A stretch of 64,000 nt of DNA from Adiantum capillus-veneris (Eukaryota; Streptophyta; Polypodiopsida; Polypodiales; Pteridaceae), in the NCBI GenBank assembly GCA_014529385.2, contig CM043942.1, forward strand, positions 8,562,001-8,626,000, in the 5' to 3' direction. The notes under the pieces are model-generated. The model was not told the origin of the DNA and searched no databases. It saw only the letters and a list, made by a program, of their open reading frames with translations. The first letter of the stretch is position 1; each line of letters starts with the position of its first letter. The position numbers and the translations under genes are program-made. This document shows, one piece after another, positions 1 through 12,374 of this stretch.

Positions 1-273
1 TTGCAATTGAAAATATAAAGAGATTTACTACCACACAAGGAGTAGCAAATGCTTTTTATGTCAACAACCACTTAAACACCATCAAAAACAATCTAATCTA
101 AGCTAAACTAAAAATACTGTCAACACGGAAGACCCAAGAATACCCCACTTCCTAGTATCTCTCGAGACCTTCGGAGTCCACCACTCCTAGATCTTTTCTA
201 ACTAAAGTATACAAAGTAGTTTATACGACTCACCTCGTAGGATTAGTCTAAGGTCACCTACTTAGGGCTCTCG

Positions 274-291
274 TCCCCGGCAACGGCGCCA
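274..291 (-). promoter_or_regulatory. Primer-binding site, tRNA-Asp type
   Basis: The minus strand reads TGGCGCCGTTGCCGGGGA, the PBS seen in many plant gypsy elements and usually assigned to tRNA-Asp. It sits two bases inside the LTR end at 294. The same 18 bases occur on the plus strand at 20832-20849. Confidence 0.75.
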
Positions 292-917
292 AATGTTAAG
301 GCGGTTACGCCGCTAGCGGAAGCTAAATAGCGAGAACTCAACCAACAACAGAATTTGTCAGACGAGGACGGAGCTTGACCCGCAGGCGCATGGAAACAAC
401 TAGGTGGGTGTCAAATCACCTACTCGACCTTCTAATGACAATCACTACTAAGGAAATCAAATCTAAGTTCTAAAATACGCAAGTGACTGAAATCCGTACT
501 ACGAACGAATGCTATACGAAACAGGATCTAGAATCATTGAATCGATCTCAAACTCAAGGGGAAGTCTATACACTAGGTAAGAACAACACCCTAAAGACTT
601 GAACAGCAAAATCAACCTATAACCACTCCGTGCGGCAAACGCGTATGAAGACAGGCCGAAAAATACAGGTGACCGAAACTTGACCCCGATGGTACTAATG
701 TGTAGCTCTACTCGTTGTGGTTCTATAGATATGCTGCACGCTCTATTCCGACACACGAGTTGGAAGAAAACTCACACCGAAGCTCGTAGGAACTTACCAC
801 ACATAGAAGCCGATAGCGCGCACTCTTGGTATCTGTGCGTAGCTCTCACCGTTGCTAACACAATGGCGGTGTCGCTTCTCCAATGGCGGCCCCATAGCTC
901 GCGTAGCAAGAAGATAA

Positions 918-920
<3 letters not shown>

Positions 921-989
<69 letters not shown>
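921..989. repeat. (TC)n microsatellite, 69 bp, inside the LTR
   Basis: Uninterrupted TC dinucleotide repeat. On the minus strand it is (GA)n and lies between the putative TATA box and the PBS of the LTR element, so it would be transcribed in the leader. Ser-Leu or Glu-Arg reading frames across it are artefacts. Confidence 0.95.
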
Positions 990-992
<3 letters not shown>

Positions 993-1272
993 ACACAGTC
1001 ACGGCGCTCAAAAACTCACTTGATTAATAATTGAATCTCCCTTAGGTTACAAAACTTTGGCTTATATACCTCAGCCTTGGAGGTGAGAACATCTCTAATT
1101 ATTTACATCAACAGGTGAAATTACTTCGGGATTACAAGCTAGAAACTTAATCGAGTCCCGTTACTTAATGAATGGCTCAAATCAAAATTAATGTCGGAAA
1201 GACATTTATTACAATCAATGGTTACAAAATGATGGGTGTGAGCAAAAAATGTGGCTGTGATCCTCTGCTGGC

Positions 1273-2568
1273 TCAACATCTTCCCTGCCCATGTCCATGT
1301 GTAATCATGCCAGTCAAAGAGACTGGAAGCTGAGGAGACCTATTTGTTTGCTTTGACTTTGACCTTAGCCTTGGAATTACAGTCTTTGCTTGGTCCATCT
1401 TGTCATGTATGATGCATAAGTTTGTTTGTGGTTCCAAGTGAGATGCCAAGTGCAACCATAGTAAAAACAATTACAGCTTTGTTGTTGTAGATGTGAACTC
1501 GACGATTCCTTAAAAGCGCATTACGCTCTTGTAGATACTTTGTTGATGCCATTTTTTCCTTTATTTCTGAGCAATAATGCATCTGGAGAACACGCTTGTT
1601 GTTGCAAGACTAACATGCTTGACAAGACGAATCAAGTGTGTCATACAAATAATTTGTATGTTCCTCCAGTTGCAAACCCCAAAAATATTTTTGCAAGTTG
1701 AGCAACGCTTCTCTATTTGAGAGTTGGCAACATTTATCTGGACAACAATCAATGGTTGCAATTTGTGAGACACCTCCCATAGACATCATGGCATCTGAAG
1801 CTTTAAGAGCAAGAATCCTAGGCTTTCTATTAGCCATACAATAAGTTCGCTTGTGTACAAAAAGTGACCTTGTCCCTGCAACAAAATTTGTAACCGCATG
1901 ATCCACATTGTCCATATACTTGCCTGTGTCTTCATCCACAAACTCTTTGCCCAATGGTTTGGAAAGCAATGGTGATCCGTCTTGGGAGGTAAGCCCCTTA
2001 ATAGGCCATCGTACTAAAGTAATGCAATCTAAGTTGTCACTTGCACTCATCCTTGTTCCTTCATTGTAAGCTTTATTCACCACCACACAAAGATCTTCTT
2101 CTCCTAAAACCTCATAGTCAATCACTTCATATGGAAAAGATAGAAGTATAGCCCCTGTTCCAATGCAATATTTCATCCCCTCTGACCAAAGCAAGACAAC
2201 ACGCTCTTTCCAACTCTCTCGCAATTGATTTCCGTAGTCGACTTCCTCCATATGTTCTCCTTCAAGGGCATCATCTACTTCATCATGTGGCATACTAACC
2301 ATTCCACATTCCCCTGTAAGCTTGACATTTTGTCTCTCCCATTTTGCAAACCCACCAACCATTTCACCGATTGTCGATGCTTGAATTGTTGGAAAGGGCA
2401 AGCAAGCAAAGAGTCATGGCAATTATCAATTGACACTGACAAGTTACCATCTCCAAGTAATCCACCATGGTACAAAACACTAGGTTCGGTTGAAAATACA
2501 CTGCCATTGCAACCACCTTGTCTCCACTTTGAATAACTATTGTACAGACACATGAAAAAAACATTCAA
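1273..2568 (-). pseudogene. Unrecognised Cys-rich protein remnant, possibly the N-terminal half of a transposase-like family
   Basis: An open frame of 263 codons (2401 to 1610) begins MPFPTIQAST and ends with a cysteine cluster, CCPDKCCQLSNREALL, followed by YFWG. After a frame change the sequence continues on the same strand at about 1580-1430 as KYLQERNALLRNRRVH and then VIVFTMVALGISLGT. Upstream, a second overlapping frame extends to 2568. The layout (CC..KCC motif, then RNRRVH and a short hydrophobic stretch) resembles, from memory, the N-terminal part of an uncharacterised plant family whose C-terminal half carries the SDG..SQFK motif seen at 58.7 kb in this window. That link is an inference. 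There is no frame long enough for an intact protein. Alternative: an unrelated hypothetical gene. Confidence 0.4.
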
Positions 2569-2575
2569 TGCAAGA

Positions 2576-3085
2576 GTAGTCTCAAGATTTGACTATGTAG
2601 CACAAACTTGAAGCTCATGTTGAGTATTATTAGAAATAATAAAGGGCCATGTGAAAGCTATGGGTTTGGAATCATGGTATGTACCATCCTCCACTTATAT
2701 TACATGCTATTACTTTGCTAATATATATTGAGATGTACCATCATAGTAGCCTCAAGATTTGACCACGTGGAAAAAACTTCAGGTCCATGCCAAAGTGTAT
2801 TAGACACGTTAAAGGGCTATGTCAAGGGTATGGGTTCCTAGTCATTCAATGGACTGAATCCCATTTTTATATACCTTATGTTTAGTCGGCTAATATCACT
2901 TCATGTATACCTTCAGAGTAGACTCATGAGTGGACCACGTGATAGAACCTTTAGGCCTACACTAAGGGTTATTAGACACATTCTAGGAATGCCAAGGCTA
3001 TGGGTTTGCAATTATTCAATCTATCAAACCCCACTTCTATTATACCCTATATTTACTTGGCTAATATACATTAGGAAAAATATGA
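2576..3085. repeat. Three-copy degenerate tandem repeat, about 171-bp period
   Basis: Copies begin at 2576 (gtagtctcaagatttgac), 2746 (gtagcctcaagatttgac) and 2918 (gtagactcatgagtggac). Each continues through a shared order of words: a CACGTG-like site in copies 2 and 3, 'attagacac', 'gggctatg', 'tatgggttt', and a closing 'ggctaatat'. Copies differ at many positions, so the array is old. No coding frame is preserved across it. Confidence 0.75.
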
Positions 3086-5574
3086 ACCCTCTAGGGGCCC
3101 TTTGGGATTAAGGTTAATTAGAGGCCAGCCAATAGGAAGAGGGTGGTGGACACACTCTATACCCTCAAAAAAGTAGGGGGACAAGGTAGCCTTACACCTC
3201 TTAATGGCCTCTTACCTAGTGAGAAGGTAAGGGAGGTGGCTAGGGGAAAGGGGGGACCACTTTGACCTTTTTTCCCTCACGTTTTTGGTCTGGATTTAAA
3301 AATACACTAAAAAAATCAAATTTTCGAAAAAAAAAATCAAATTTCAAGTTTTACCTCCTTAAAAGGTCTCCAAACTTATTTCATGGTCCAAAAACGTGCA
3401 CTAAAAAATCCAAAAATTTGATTTTTTTTCCAAAAAATTCAAAACATCATTTTCACCCTCCAAAGTCTTTTCAAACCTATTCTATAGCTAAAAAGTGATT
3501 TTCTCTCTCTACAAACCCTTTTCCAAGCTCTCCATTGCTGCAACAACCACATGCACCCCCTATAGTCCAACATTATCTCTCTGCGAGCTTTCTCCCACCT
3601 TCATTGTAGCACCAAGCAAGATCCTCTCCCATCTCTTCCCCTTGCCCACCACATAGTTTCACATCAAGCTCGCTCCTCTCCCTTATCTCACCTCCATTAC
3701 AGCATGAAACAAGATTCTACTCCTTCTACTTTCATTCACTCACACTACATGGAAACCTCTACTCCCGAAGGTGGCAAAAGTATGATCTCACATGACTTGC
3801 ATACCACAACAACAGGAGGTGTGAATAGTGTATGGGCATTGCAAGGGTTCATCTCCAACATAAAGATAGAATGGTAAGAAAACTACCCTTGTAGCTTACA
3901 TTCAGAGCTAAACATCATCTCCATATTTAAGTTTATCATGCTGGAGAGAACAAACCTCTTTATGGCTTTCAATGTTTAGGCTTCACACCTCTTAACACTG
4001 GGTGGTGCTATTTTGTTGATGGATTTGGTGTGCCATCTATAGTTGTGTAGCATGTGATTGAGTCCCACAATGCAAGTAAGTTGTGCTATCTATGGAGAGT
4101 CATGAAAGATTTTTCTTATAATTTATTCTTTGTATAGTTGTCATTAGATTATTAGAATGATATCATTTTGTACTTTATAACTTTGTGCTCACATAATCTA
4201 TTGTTTACTTACAGAGTCAACATTTTTTTAAAGGACATGAGCAAGCAACCATGTGCACAGATGGAAATCACTCTTTTTTTGTTCCGTGAGGAACCTTTCA
4301 CTACCATGTTAAAGGATTTTGATAAAAATAGTATAATTTTTGTAGAATCTTGAACCAATAGGTACTCTCTAGGAGCTCTTAGAAAAGCCATCCATATAGT
4401 ACGACTATCTTCCCTAGTGTCATAGACACACAAACACTCAAGTGTATATGAATCTCTAGATGAGGAAGACAAATACTTGTAGGAGACGCCTAGCAACAAC
4501 AACATCGTCTCTGTTTGTAATTATTTTCATGAGGTTAGATTCCTCTATAAATGCAATATAAATATGTTTTTTTGTTAAATGGTGTCACATTGAGTCAGAG
4601 TATTTAGTTTAAATTATTGGAGTTTTATACAGATCTGAGAAATATTGTTAACCTTTATGGATATTTTTATTTGAGTTTAATCATCAATGGATATTCTTAT
4701 TAAAGTGGATCATAACCTTTGTCAAGATTTCCTCATTTGGGGATGTTTAATATATACCATTAGCAACGTTTCACAAGTTTAGAAAGCTAAATTCTTGCTT
4801 TCCAACATGTTATTGTTTCCATACTATATGCCTATGCCAAGCTTGACTTAGAGAAATGACAACCTTAGACGGAGATGTCGATGTATAGGAGTGACCTATT
4901 ATTGATTCGTGTTTCATTATACATATATTGTAAAGCCTTTGAGTTTCCACCTTTTTGAGTAGTGTTGACAAGTTTTTGGTATCAAATCTTCTTAAATATC
5001 CCTGTTCATGAGCTATTGGTAGTTATCTCTTTGGTATTGTTAAAGATGATACCGATAGCTATTACCTTGTGAACTTAATTGTTAAATTGCGAATTTGATT
5101 TTTACTATGTAGCTCATTTGGATAGAGAAAGTGTAAACATAAATTATAGATACATGCACTTTTAACATAGAAGATATGTACCACTCGAGCCTCGCTAATC
5201 AAGAAACCTTTGGTTGGATACTATAACAATAGGGGTCACATGTGGTTTCAAATACCAAACAAATGGCTTAACCAAAACATTCCCAAGAACACGAGGTGGA
5301 CACAAGGAAGTAAAAATTGGCTCCTTGTTTGGTCAATTTCTAGTGCTGAATGTTTAGTGCACAGGATTTGCGAGGCCTTTGACCTGGGGAGTTCACTAAA
5401 GTATATGCAACATAGCACATGTGTTCAATAGAAGGGATTTTATATTCTTGTAAAGTTACAGAAACATGTGTAGATAAGGCCTATAAGAGGTACTTTTAAT
5501 CCATTCTGGTGAATGCACATGATATAGGAAAATTTTACATAGTGAATGTTCCGGACCTTTGAACACAGAGAAAA
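3086..5574. other. No gene recognised; AT-rich spacer
   Basis: Only short frames occur. One of 78 codons at 3262-3498 is Lys/Phe-rich and comes from A/T runs. The stretch at 3480-3780 is C/T-rich with many 'ctc' words. I see no domain, splice pattern or repeat family that I can name. Confidence 0.6.

Positions 5575-5605
<31 letters not shown>
5575..5605. repeat. Poly-G tract, 31 bp
   Basis: Thirty-one consecutive G on the plus strand, immediately followed by 'ttctctgattacatcaag'. It marks the left end of the first of three related foldback units (see 5670, 5892 and 6053). A Gly run in one frame is an artefact. Confidence 0.95.
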
Positions 5606-5607
<2 letters not shown>

Positions 5608-5669
5608 CTCTGATTACATCAAGCTCTAGACCTCTATCTAATGGACATGCATTAAAAAAAGCCCCTATT

Positions 5670-5807
5670 TGTCATTATAAGGCCCCAGGGACCCTAAAAA
5701 AGAGGGGCCACAAGGGCGCGCATAATGGCCATCCAGGGACCTTGATGGCCATTCTGCGCACCCTTGTGGCCCCTCTTTTTTAGGGTCACTGGGGCCTTAT
5801 AATGGCA
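5670..5807. repeat. Foldback hairpin 1, about 64-bp arms, 10-bp loop
   Basis: The left arm (5670-5733) starts tgtcattataaggccccag and the right arm (5744-5807) is its reverse complement with only a few mismatches. Both arms contain 'gaccctaaaaaagagg' and 'ggccacaaggg'. No coding content. Interpreted as a MITE/foldback-type element; no target duplication was identified. Confidence 0.85.
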
Positions 5808-5891
5808 AACACACATGAAGAACATGGGTAGTGGACACAAGGAAGAAAAAAATGGTTGATGAGCATGATACAAGGTTTAGGTATTTGCCAT

Positions 5892-6070
5892 GGGGGGGGG
5901 GGAGGGGAGTTTGCTATTAATACATCAAACTGCACACTTCTATCTCATAGCCATGGATAAAAAAAGATTGTATTTGCCATTTTAAGGCCCCAGGGACCCT
6001 CAACAAGAGGGGCCACAAGGGCATGAGAATGGCCATCCAGGCCATAGCAAAATGGGGGGGGGGGGGGGGG
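5892..6070. repeat. Second unit of the poly-G/foldback array (one arm only)
   Basis: It starts with a G-rich run (5892-5908, one A interruption). It continues with 'tacatcaaactgcacacttctatctcatag', parallel to unit 1, and then 'taaggccccagggaccctc' and 'gaggggccacaagggc'. The opposite arm is missing. It ends at a further poly-G run at 6053-6070. It appears to be a truncated copy of the unit at 5575-5880. Confidence 0.65.
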
Positions 6071-6335
6071 AGGAGAAGCTCTTGCTCTCTGTACATCCAA
6101 CATAACATCTTTATATCATTCTCATACACAATATTTTTGCAATTTTTTTCCATGTAAAAGCCCACAGGGCCCTCAGCAAGGCTGGCCACAAGGGCGCGTA
6201 AAAATGCCCATTCGGAACTTTTGGATTGGCTTTTTGCGCGCCCTTGTGGCCAGTCTTGCTGAGGGCCCTGGGAGTCTTTAAAGTGAAAAAAAAGTAAAAA
6301 ATTATTGTGTATGAGGATGATACAAGGTTTACTTT
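6053..6335. repeat. Third poly-G unit with long foldback (about 100-bp arms)
   Basis: A run of about 18 G is followed by 'tacatccaacataacatc' and then a hairpin. The left arm (about 6108-6205) contains 'cctcagcaaggctggccac'. The right arm (about 6230-6335) contains 'gtggccagtcttgctgagg' and closes with 'tgtatgaggatgatac', the complement of the left arm start. The core word 'ggccacaagggc' is shared with hairpin 1. Confidence 0.8.
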
Positions 6336-6806
6336 TTTTAAAATTTTTATAAGTGTTGAACTTTTAGGCTGCATTTAATAGCTTCTAGCTTCTAATCAAC
6401 TGCGAATCTGTTTGGGCTTGTCTCACATGAATTTGTTCATCTCATCGCGCTCTTCGACCATCGTGTGATGCAAAAAAATCATACCTTGCTCGGATTCTCC
6501 AAACATTAACGTGCAAGTTGGCAATTTCTAAAAAAATGATGTAAAACAGACATTTCTTACTTTTTCCTTAATCTACGGGCTCCAACGAGCATTAAAACCA
6601 TGGAATCTGAAAATACTCATAGAACCAATGTTTTTTATTGTGATAAGGGCTATATTTCCGGGGATAATAAATTTGTGAGCTTTTATTTTAGAGATTTTTT
6701 CAAACAAAAAGAGCTTTTTCCATTGCATGCTCAAAAAGTGGGAGGGGAAGCTAATTGAGTACTACCTATGAAAAATGTGAAGAGAATGATAGTCAATGGA
6801 GCTTGA

Positions 6807-6811
<5 letters not shown>
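6336..6811. other. No gene recognised
   Basis: AT-rich sequence with no long frame and no repeat that I could relate to the rest of the window. Confidence 0.6.

Positions 6812-6897
<86 letters not shown>
6812..6897. repeat. Compound microsatellite (TA)n(GA)n
   Basis: About 40 bp of TA repeats pass directly into about 46 bp of GA repeats. A second compound of the same two motifs in the other order occurs at 7917-7997. Confidence 0.95.
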
Positions 6898-6900
<3 letters not shown>

Positions 6901-7912
6901 AGAAGGGGTTAATTTCTCCTATGAACTTACACTAGAGAATATACATATAGAAGGGTATTTTAAATTGAAAAAGTGAAACTTTTGGGTACATAAGGGGTCT
7001 TTTTATTGAGAAAAGTGGTACATAAAGGGTACATGAAGGGTCTCTATATAATTCAAAAAATTTAGAATAGGAGGTTTTATAAATACCTCTTTAGGGCACG
7101 TGCTATGCAAGATCTCTATATACTGAACCGCCCGGGCAATCACTCTTGTAAGTCCATATAATGCCTCTATTTTGGCATGTGAGGGGTTTCCTCACCTTCA
7201 GAGAGTGGTCTTGTTATCACTCTCGAATCCCTCAATGGGATTTGCCTCGTCTAGGCTTACACGTGCTACACTATGGACTCTTTGGGTTACATGCTTTGCA
7301 ACCATGGTTTTTGGGTTGTTCACTTTACCATTTATTGTAAGAATATGGCCTTTGTAGGCCTTTGAGCACGTTATTGGGAAATAATTGATTGGTTCCTTTG
7401 GAGAAATTATCTCTAGGCCATCTATGTGCCTCATATTGCATCTAACATCGTGGCAAGAATATGGGAGTCATAGAAGAGAAAAATGGTCAATGGTGGAGGG
7501 GTTCAAACATTGTTCAACATTAAAAGCATTAGGAGGATCACCTAGAGCTTTTTCATAGGGAGAATCTTTTGACTAGGCCCAGAGAAGGTGAATATGGTAG
7601 ATTTTATTATGTGATCTGGATATGTGTGAAAGTCTATGAGAACTAATATTTGAACTCGTAACTTTTAGCAAATGTGTATCGGATCTTGATGGTGGAGATA
7701 TGCATGCAAAGGTATCATTAGGTTGTATGTGTCTTAGATCATGATGCTCATTTGAGGAGCTTGTTTTTTTAGAGGCTAAGTCGGTCACAAAACCATTCAT
7801 CATTACTCAAAACATGTGAAGGGTTTTTAGATTGGAGGACACTTTGGTCACCAAAAGTGGAAGTCTCAAAAAATAAAAGCCATGGAGACAAATCCTTGAA
7901 GAAGCATTTTAG

Positions 7913-7997
<85 letters not shown>

Positions 7998-8684
7998 GTA
8001 TATATGTGTATGTGATCTCGCAATGCTAATGAAGGTGGCTAGGGAAGCTTGCGATGATGAGTATTATTAGTTGAATAAAAGAAGGATGGCAAAAGAGATT
8101 GTCATGTATGAAAGTTGATGAAGGCACAGATTAGTGATTCATGAGTAGAAAAATATGGGCAACCACGCGTTAGGTAATTCAATTGATGTGGGACCACTAT
8201 TAGAGGGCATAATGGCGCACAAAGGCGGGAGTGGAGCACGTGGACAAGACTACAAAGAAGTGGTTATTCTAGGCAAGTTTGCAACAGAGTTTTAAGATCT
8301 ATTGAGCCTCTTATTATTCTATCCATAGATCAAAGGAAAAGAACTAACTTGAATACTTACCCTTGTGTTGAAGCTAACTGTACATAGGATATTTATTTTC
8401 CCTCGACATGTTTTTTTCTTGAAAGATTAGATACATGTAAAACAAGACTACTAAAGTTTTTGTAGCAGATGGCAGGTGTCGCTAAAAATAATATGTCTTT
8501 GCCAGCATGAAACTAGACCAAGAATTAGACATTCACATAACCTCACCTTCTAGGATGTTAAAACAAGAGGGATGCCAATGAAAACAATGCAAAAGATTGC
8601 CAATGACAGGGCTTATCATGGTAAAAACTAAATGGTTACCTCACCATCCTCTACGGCCTCTCTCAAAAGGTATAAGCAACCAAA
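6898..8684. other. No gene recognised; contains a (GA)n/(TA)n microsatellite
   Basis: Frames of up to 84 codons are all short and compositionally biased. A (GA)n tract (7917-7966) followed by (TA)n (7971-7997) is the only clear structure. Confidence 0.6.
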
Positions 8685-9150
8685 TTATATAGCTTTGTCC
8701 TCCAAAGATCCCCACATCATTGGATGAACACCAACCAAGAACCTCTCAGGCTTGAACTCATGGGCTACTTCCCACAAGATTTTATCTTTGCCAATTGCCC
8801 ACACATTCACAAAAAGGAGGATATCTCTTGGCAAGGAAAAGAGGACAATCCCAATCGGATCCCTAGCCAAATGGGTAGTAGTAGTGGAACTTGTGGGTGT
8901 AGCCTCAAAACTTTTTTAACAAATGCTAGCAAGTATGCCAGGCTATTAAAATGGGATTCCTCCAGTTTCTACCCCCATTGTACTAGTGCAATTATTTCCT
9001 CTTGAAACTTTAACTAGCCAACTTTGATTTTGGGGGCACACAATAGCTCTGCCATCGCCCACTCTATAGATACCATTGTGCTATATGTACTTCCGATTAA
9101 AATTTTGTGCACAACTACGATATGGACATGGATTCCTTTAAACCTTAGAG
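8685..9150 (-). pseudogene. Cytochrome P450 pseudogene (A-type, 3' exon fragment)
   Basis: Minus-strand frames give consecutive P450 landmarks in the right order. The I-helix region is STMVSIEWAMAELLCAPK (about 9135-9080). Then come FQEEIIALVQ and YLLAFVKKVLRLHPQVP (ExxR helix region, Glu replaced by Lys, about 8960-8895). The last is LFVNVWAIGKDK followed by EFKPERFLVG (PERF motif, about 8800-8715). The acidic residue of the usual I-helix oxygen-binding motif is lost, there is an in-frame stop in 'LVQWG*KLEES', a frameshift after VPLLLP, and the heme-binding Cys loop is absent. In life such enzymes are ER-anchored monooxygenases; this copy cannot be functional. Assignment to a CYP family is not possible from this fragment. 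Confidence 0.85.
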
Positions 9151-9220
9151 CTGCCCAAGTCTTCACATGCACAAAGCACTCATAGAAATAACAAAACCAC
9201 ATGGTCCATGGATCCCACAC

Positions 9221-9815
9221 ATGGTGATGATGATGAGAATAGGTTTGAAGAGGTGTGGATGATCAAGTGTGCTTCTCCACACTAGGAAGGCCGCTCCCTA
9301 CTACCACATCCTCTCACCTCCTGAAGAGAATGTACACTAAACTCTTGTAGCTCCCCACTGGCAGAGCCTTGGACGATCTGTAATAAGCACCTCACGAACG
9401 CATCAACCAATGCAAAATTTGCACATGAACTACATATAACAAGCATCCAACATGCTCAAAGACTTTGAAAAGCATCGCTCTTAGAGACCTTTCTTGCCAA
9501 TGCATATATGGACTGATTTTGGATGATTGTGGTGGCTTCTGTAGTATTCTTTCTCTCAAAGTGCATCCATATTTAATGAAGGTCTTTGACGTACATTAGA
9601 AATGCAGGGTGCAATACTACTAACACTTTCTGCATCAATCCCTTTCACTACATCCTGCAACACCTTGTTCTTAGTCATGCCCGTTAATTACCATCTCAAA
9701 AAGAATTGGCGGTGGTCATTAATCATTATGCAAACACGTCCTCGACAAGACAAATGTGAAAGTTGAAGCTTAAACCCATGGAGGCTGTCCTTTCACAATG
9801 TTGGCGATCATATCA
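9221..9815. other. No gene recognised
   Basis: Low-information sequence between the P450 and actin remnants; no domain or repeat seen. Confidence 0.55.
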
Positions 9816-9869
9816 TTGTACAATCATGTTTTGTATCCGTTATAAGCAACAAGTGTAATGGGCACTTCT

Positions 9870-10840
<971 letters not shown>

Positions 10841-11003
10841 AAATCCATCCTGCACATGCACATGTCATCCACAACACTAATTCTTTTGAATCCTATTTTT
10901 CTAGACTGCAAAGAGATGTTGGTCCATTGCATTCAGCGATCTGCAAATTCGTGATGGATCTCTGTGTCCATCTGCTTCAGCGTCTGGTATTTTTGACCTC
11001 AAT

Positions 11004-12116
11004 GTCCATCCGCATTCACCGATGTGCAAAGTTGTTAGGACATTGATTTTCTTTTGGACATGTTTGCATGAAAGCGTGCGTGCACGGGCACAGACACACA
11101 CACGCAAGACACGAAACCGCATGTGCCATATAAAATCCTGCACTCTTTGTATGAACTTGCAGTGCTCGGCCTGTACTTGTATGAACTTGTGCATGTGTTA
11201 GGTGTTTGGGTGTTCATTCCAGCTTTCTGAACGCGCGCGCTCCTTGATGAACGATGTAGCATGTCTTTGCATTTCCATGCATAGAGAATCACATTTGTAG
11301 AGGATGGGGGTGGGGTTTGTGCGATCATGTTCTGTAGCCGTTATAAGCAGCGAGGTAATGGGCATGCATAGGGAATCACATCTCCAGAGGATGTGGGTGG
11401 GGTTTGTGTTGTTGACAACGTCAGCTCCCCCCGTTTATCACCTCGCCATCATGCCGTGTAGCAGGAGCCTTGGTCTCGTCATCTGTACGGCACCAGCTGC
11501 TCAGCCCATGCCTTGCCAAAAACGACTCGTCAACTTCCTCTTTAGCACTGCAAAATCTGCAAAAGCCGTCACCTGGCCTCTGTCTCCTGCTCACCTTCAA
11601 GGCTCTTCCACCTCGTCACGTCTCTCCGCAATCTGCTTACGAAGGTGCTTTTCTATCTGCCCTGCTCGGCGGCTCTCTGATGCCCCAGTTGACGTCCCCC
11701 CTACCCTCGTCCGCTCCTGCTCGCCAACTTCTCTTCCCTTAACCAGCACTGTCTGCTTTTTTCTTATTGGCCCTCGCGTGCTCTTGCTTTATCTCCTGTC
11801 ACCGGCGCACTTGAGTGCTAATTGACGACCCCTACACCACCACTACCTCTTTCCCCTGCTGCTCGAAGGCAACCTGTGCAGCCCGACTCATGCTCCTCTC
11901 AGCCCTCCTCCTCCTCTTTCTGACAGTCCTCCTGTCTTCGTTGTGCGGTCACACACGCCTGCTCGGCACCCTCTTACTGGCTCAGTGAAGTTTTCTGCTG
12001 CCTTTCAATCCCTGCGCTAAGTGTAACGGGAGTAGCTACCCGGCCTCTAGTTGCTAGCATCACCACCCTGTCATCATCTATCTACAATGTTTGCTCTAGC
12101 TGCTAGCATGTTCAAG
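11004..12116. other. No gene recognised; contains short repeats shared with the actin flank
   Basis: A C/T-rich stretch (11400-12000) has an open frame of 173 codons at 11304-11825, rich in Ser, Leu, Pro and Cys, without a recognisable domain. I do not call it a gene. A word near 11323-11360 (atcatgttctgtagccgtta) repeats one at 9818 on the other side of the actin pseudogene. A second local duplication, 'gcatag(a/g)gaatcacat', occurs near 11280 and 11368. Confidence 0.5.
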
Positions 12117-12374
12117 AGTTCATAATCCGTCGACGCGCACGGACAGTCTGCGAGCTCTGCTAAGGATCTCACGTTTCCTCTCATTGACACGACTACTCTC
12201 AAAAAAGTTACCAAAATAGCCTTAAAATATTGACATTTTGTAGGGGAGTCTCACGTTTCCTCTGATTGTGTCCATTTTCTATCAAAAAAGTAACCAAAAT
12301 ACCCTAAACAATTGAAGATTGGGTAGGGAAAGAGCTCACAGTCTGTCTGCACGCGCGCGGATGGATTGCGAGCT
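12117..12374. mobile_element. MITE-like element with about 42-bp terminal inverted repeats
   Basis: The left end (12117-12157: agttcataatccgtcgacgc ... gcgagctc) and the right end (12332-12374: gagctcacagtctgtctgc ... gcgagct) are reverse complements with scattered mismatches. The 174-bp interior has no coding frame and contains a direct repeat of 'tctcacgtttcctct'. Size and structure fit a MITE. I did not find a convincing target duplication, so the superfamily is open. Confidence 0.65.

Larger units (their letters stand above)
1..1240 (-). mobile_element. 5' end of a minus-strand LTR retrotransposon (leader, PBS, LTR), running off the left edge
   Basis: Read on the minus strand, an LTR ends in ...CCGCCTTAACA at 294 and is followed two bases later by the primer-binding site and then by untranslated leader to the window edge. 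Within the LTR there is a TATA-like stretch (tatataagc, 1060-1068, minus) and a long (GA)n tract downstream of it, where R/U5 would lie. The upstream LTR boundary could not be fixed; 1240 is an estimate set by the start of coding-like sequence for a different protein. No target duplication can be tested because the other end is outside. The PBS type is the same as in the element at 20250-29451. Confidence 0.6.

Noticed and set aside
680-1011. Ser-Leu and Glu-Arg rich open frames of 79-103 codons
   Set aside because: They are translations of the (TC)n/(GA)n microsatellite. The same applies at 7769-8023, 30739-30948, 31126-31347, 34732-35173, 37004-37350 and 43585-43992.
3262-3498. 78-codon Lys/Phe/Ser-rich frame
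   Set aside because: Arises from A- and T-runs; no homology that I can recognise.
11304-11825. 173-codon open frame
   Set aside because: No domain, biased composition, and an overlapping open frame in another phase. It sits in a C/T-rich stretch where stops are rare.
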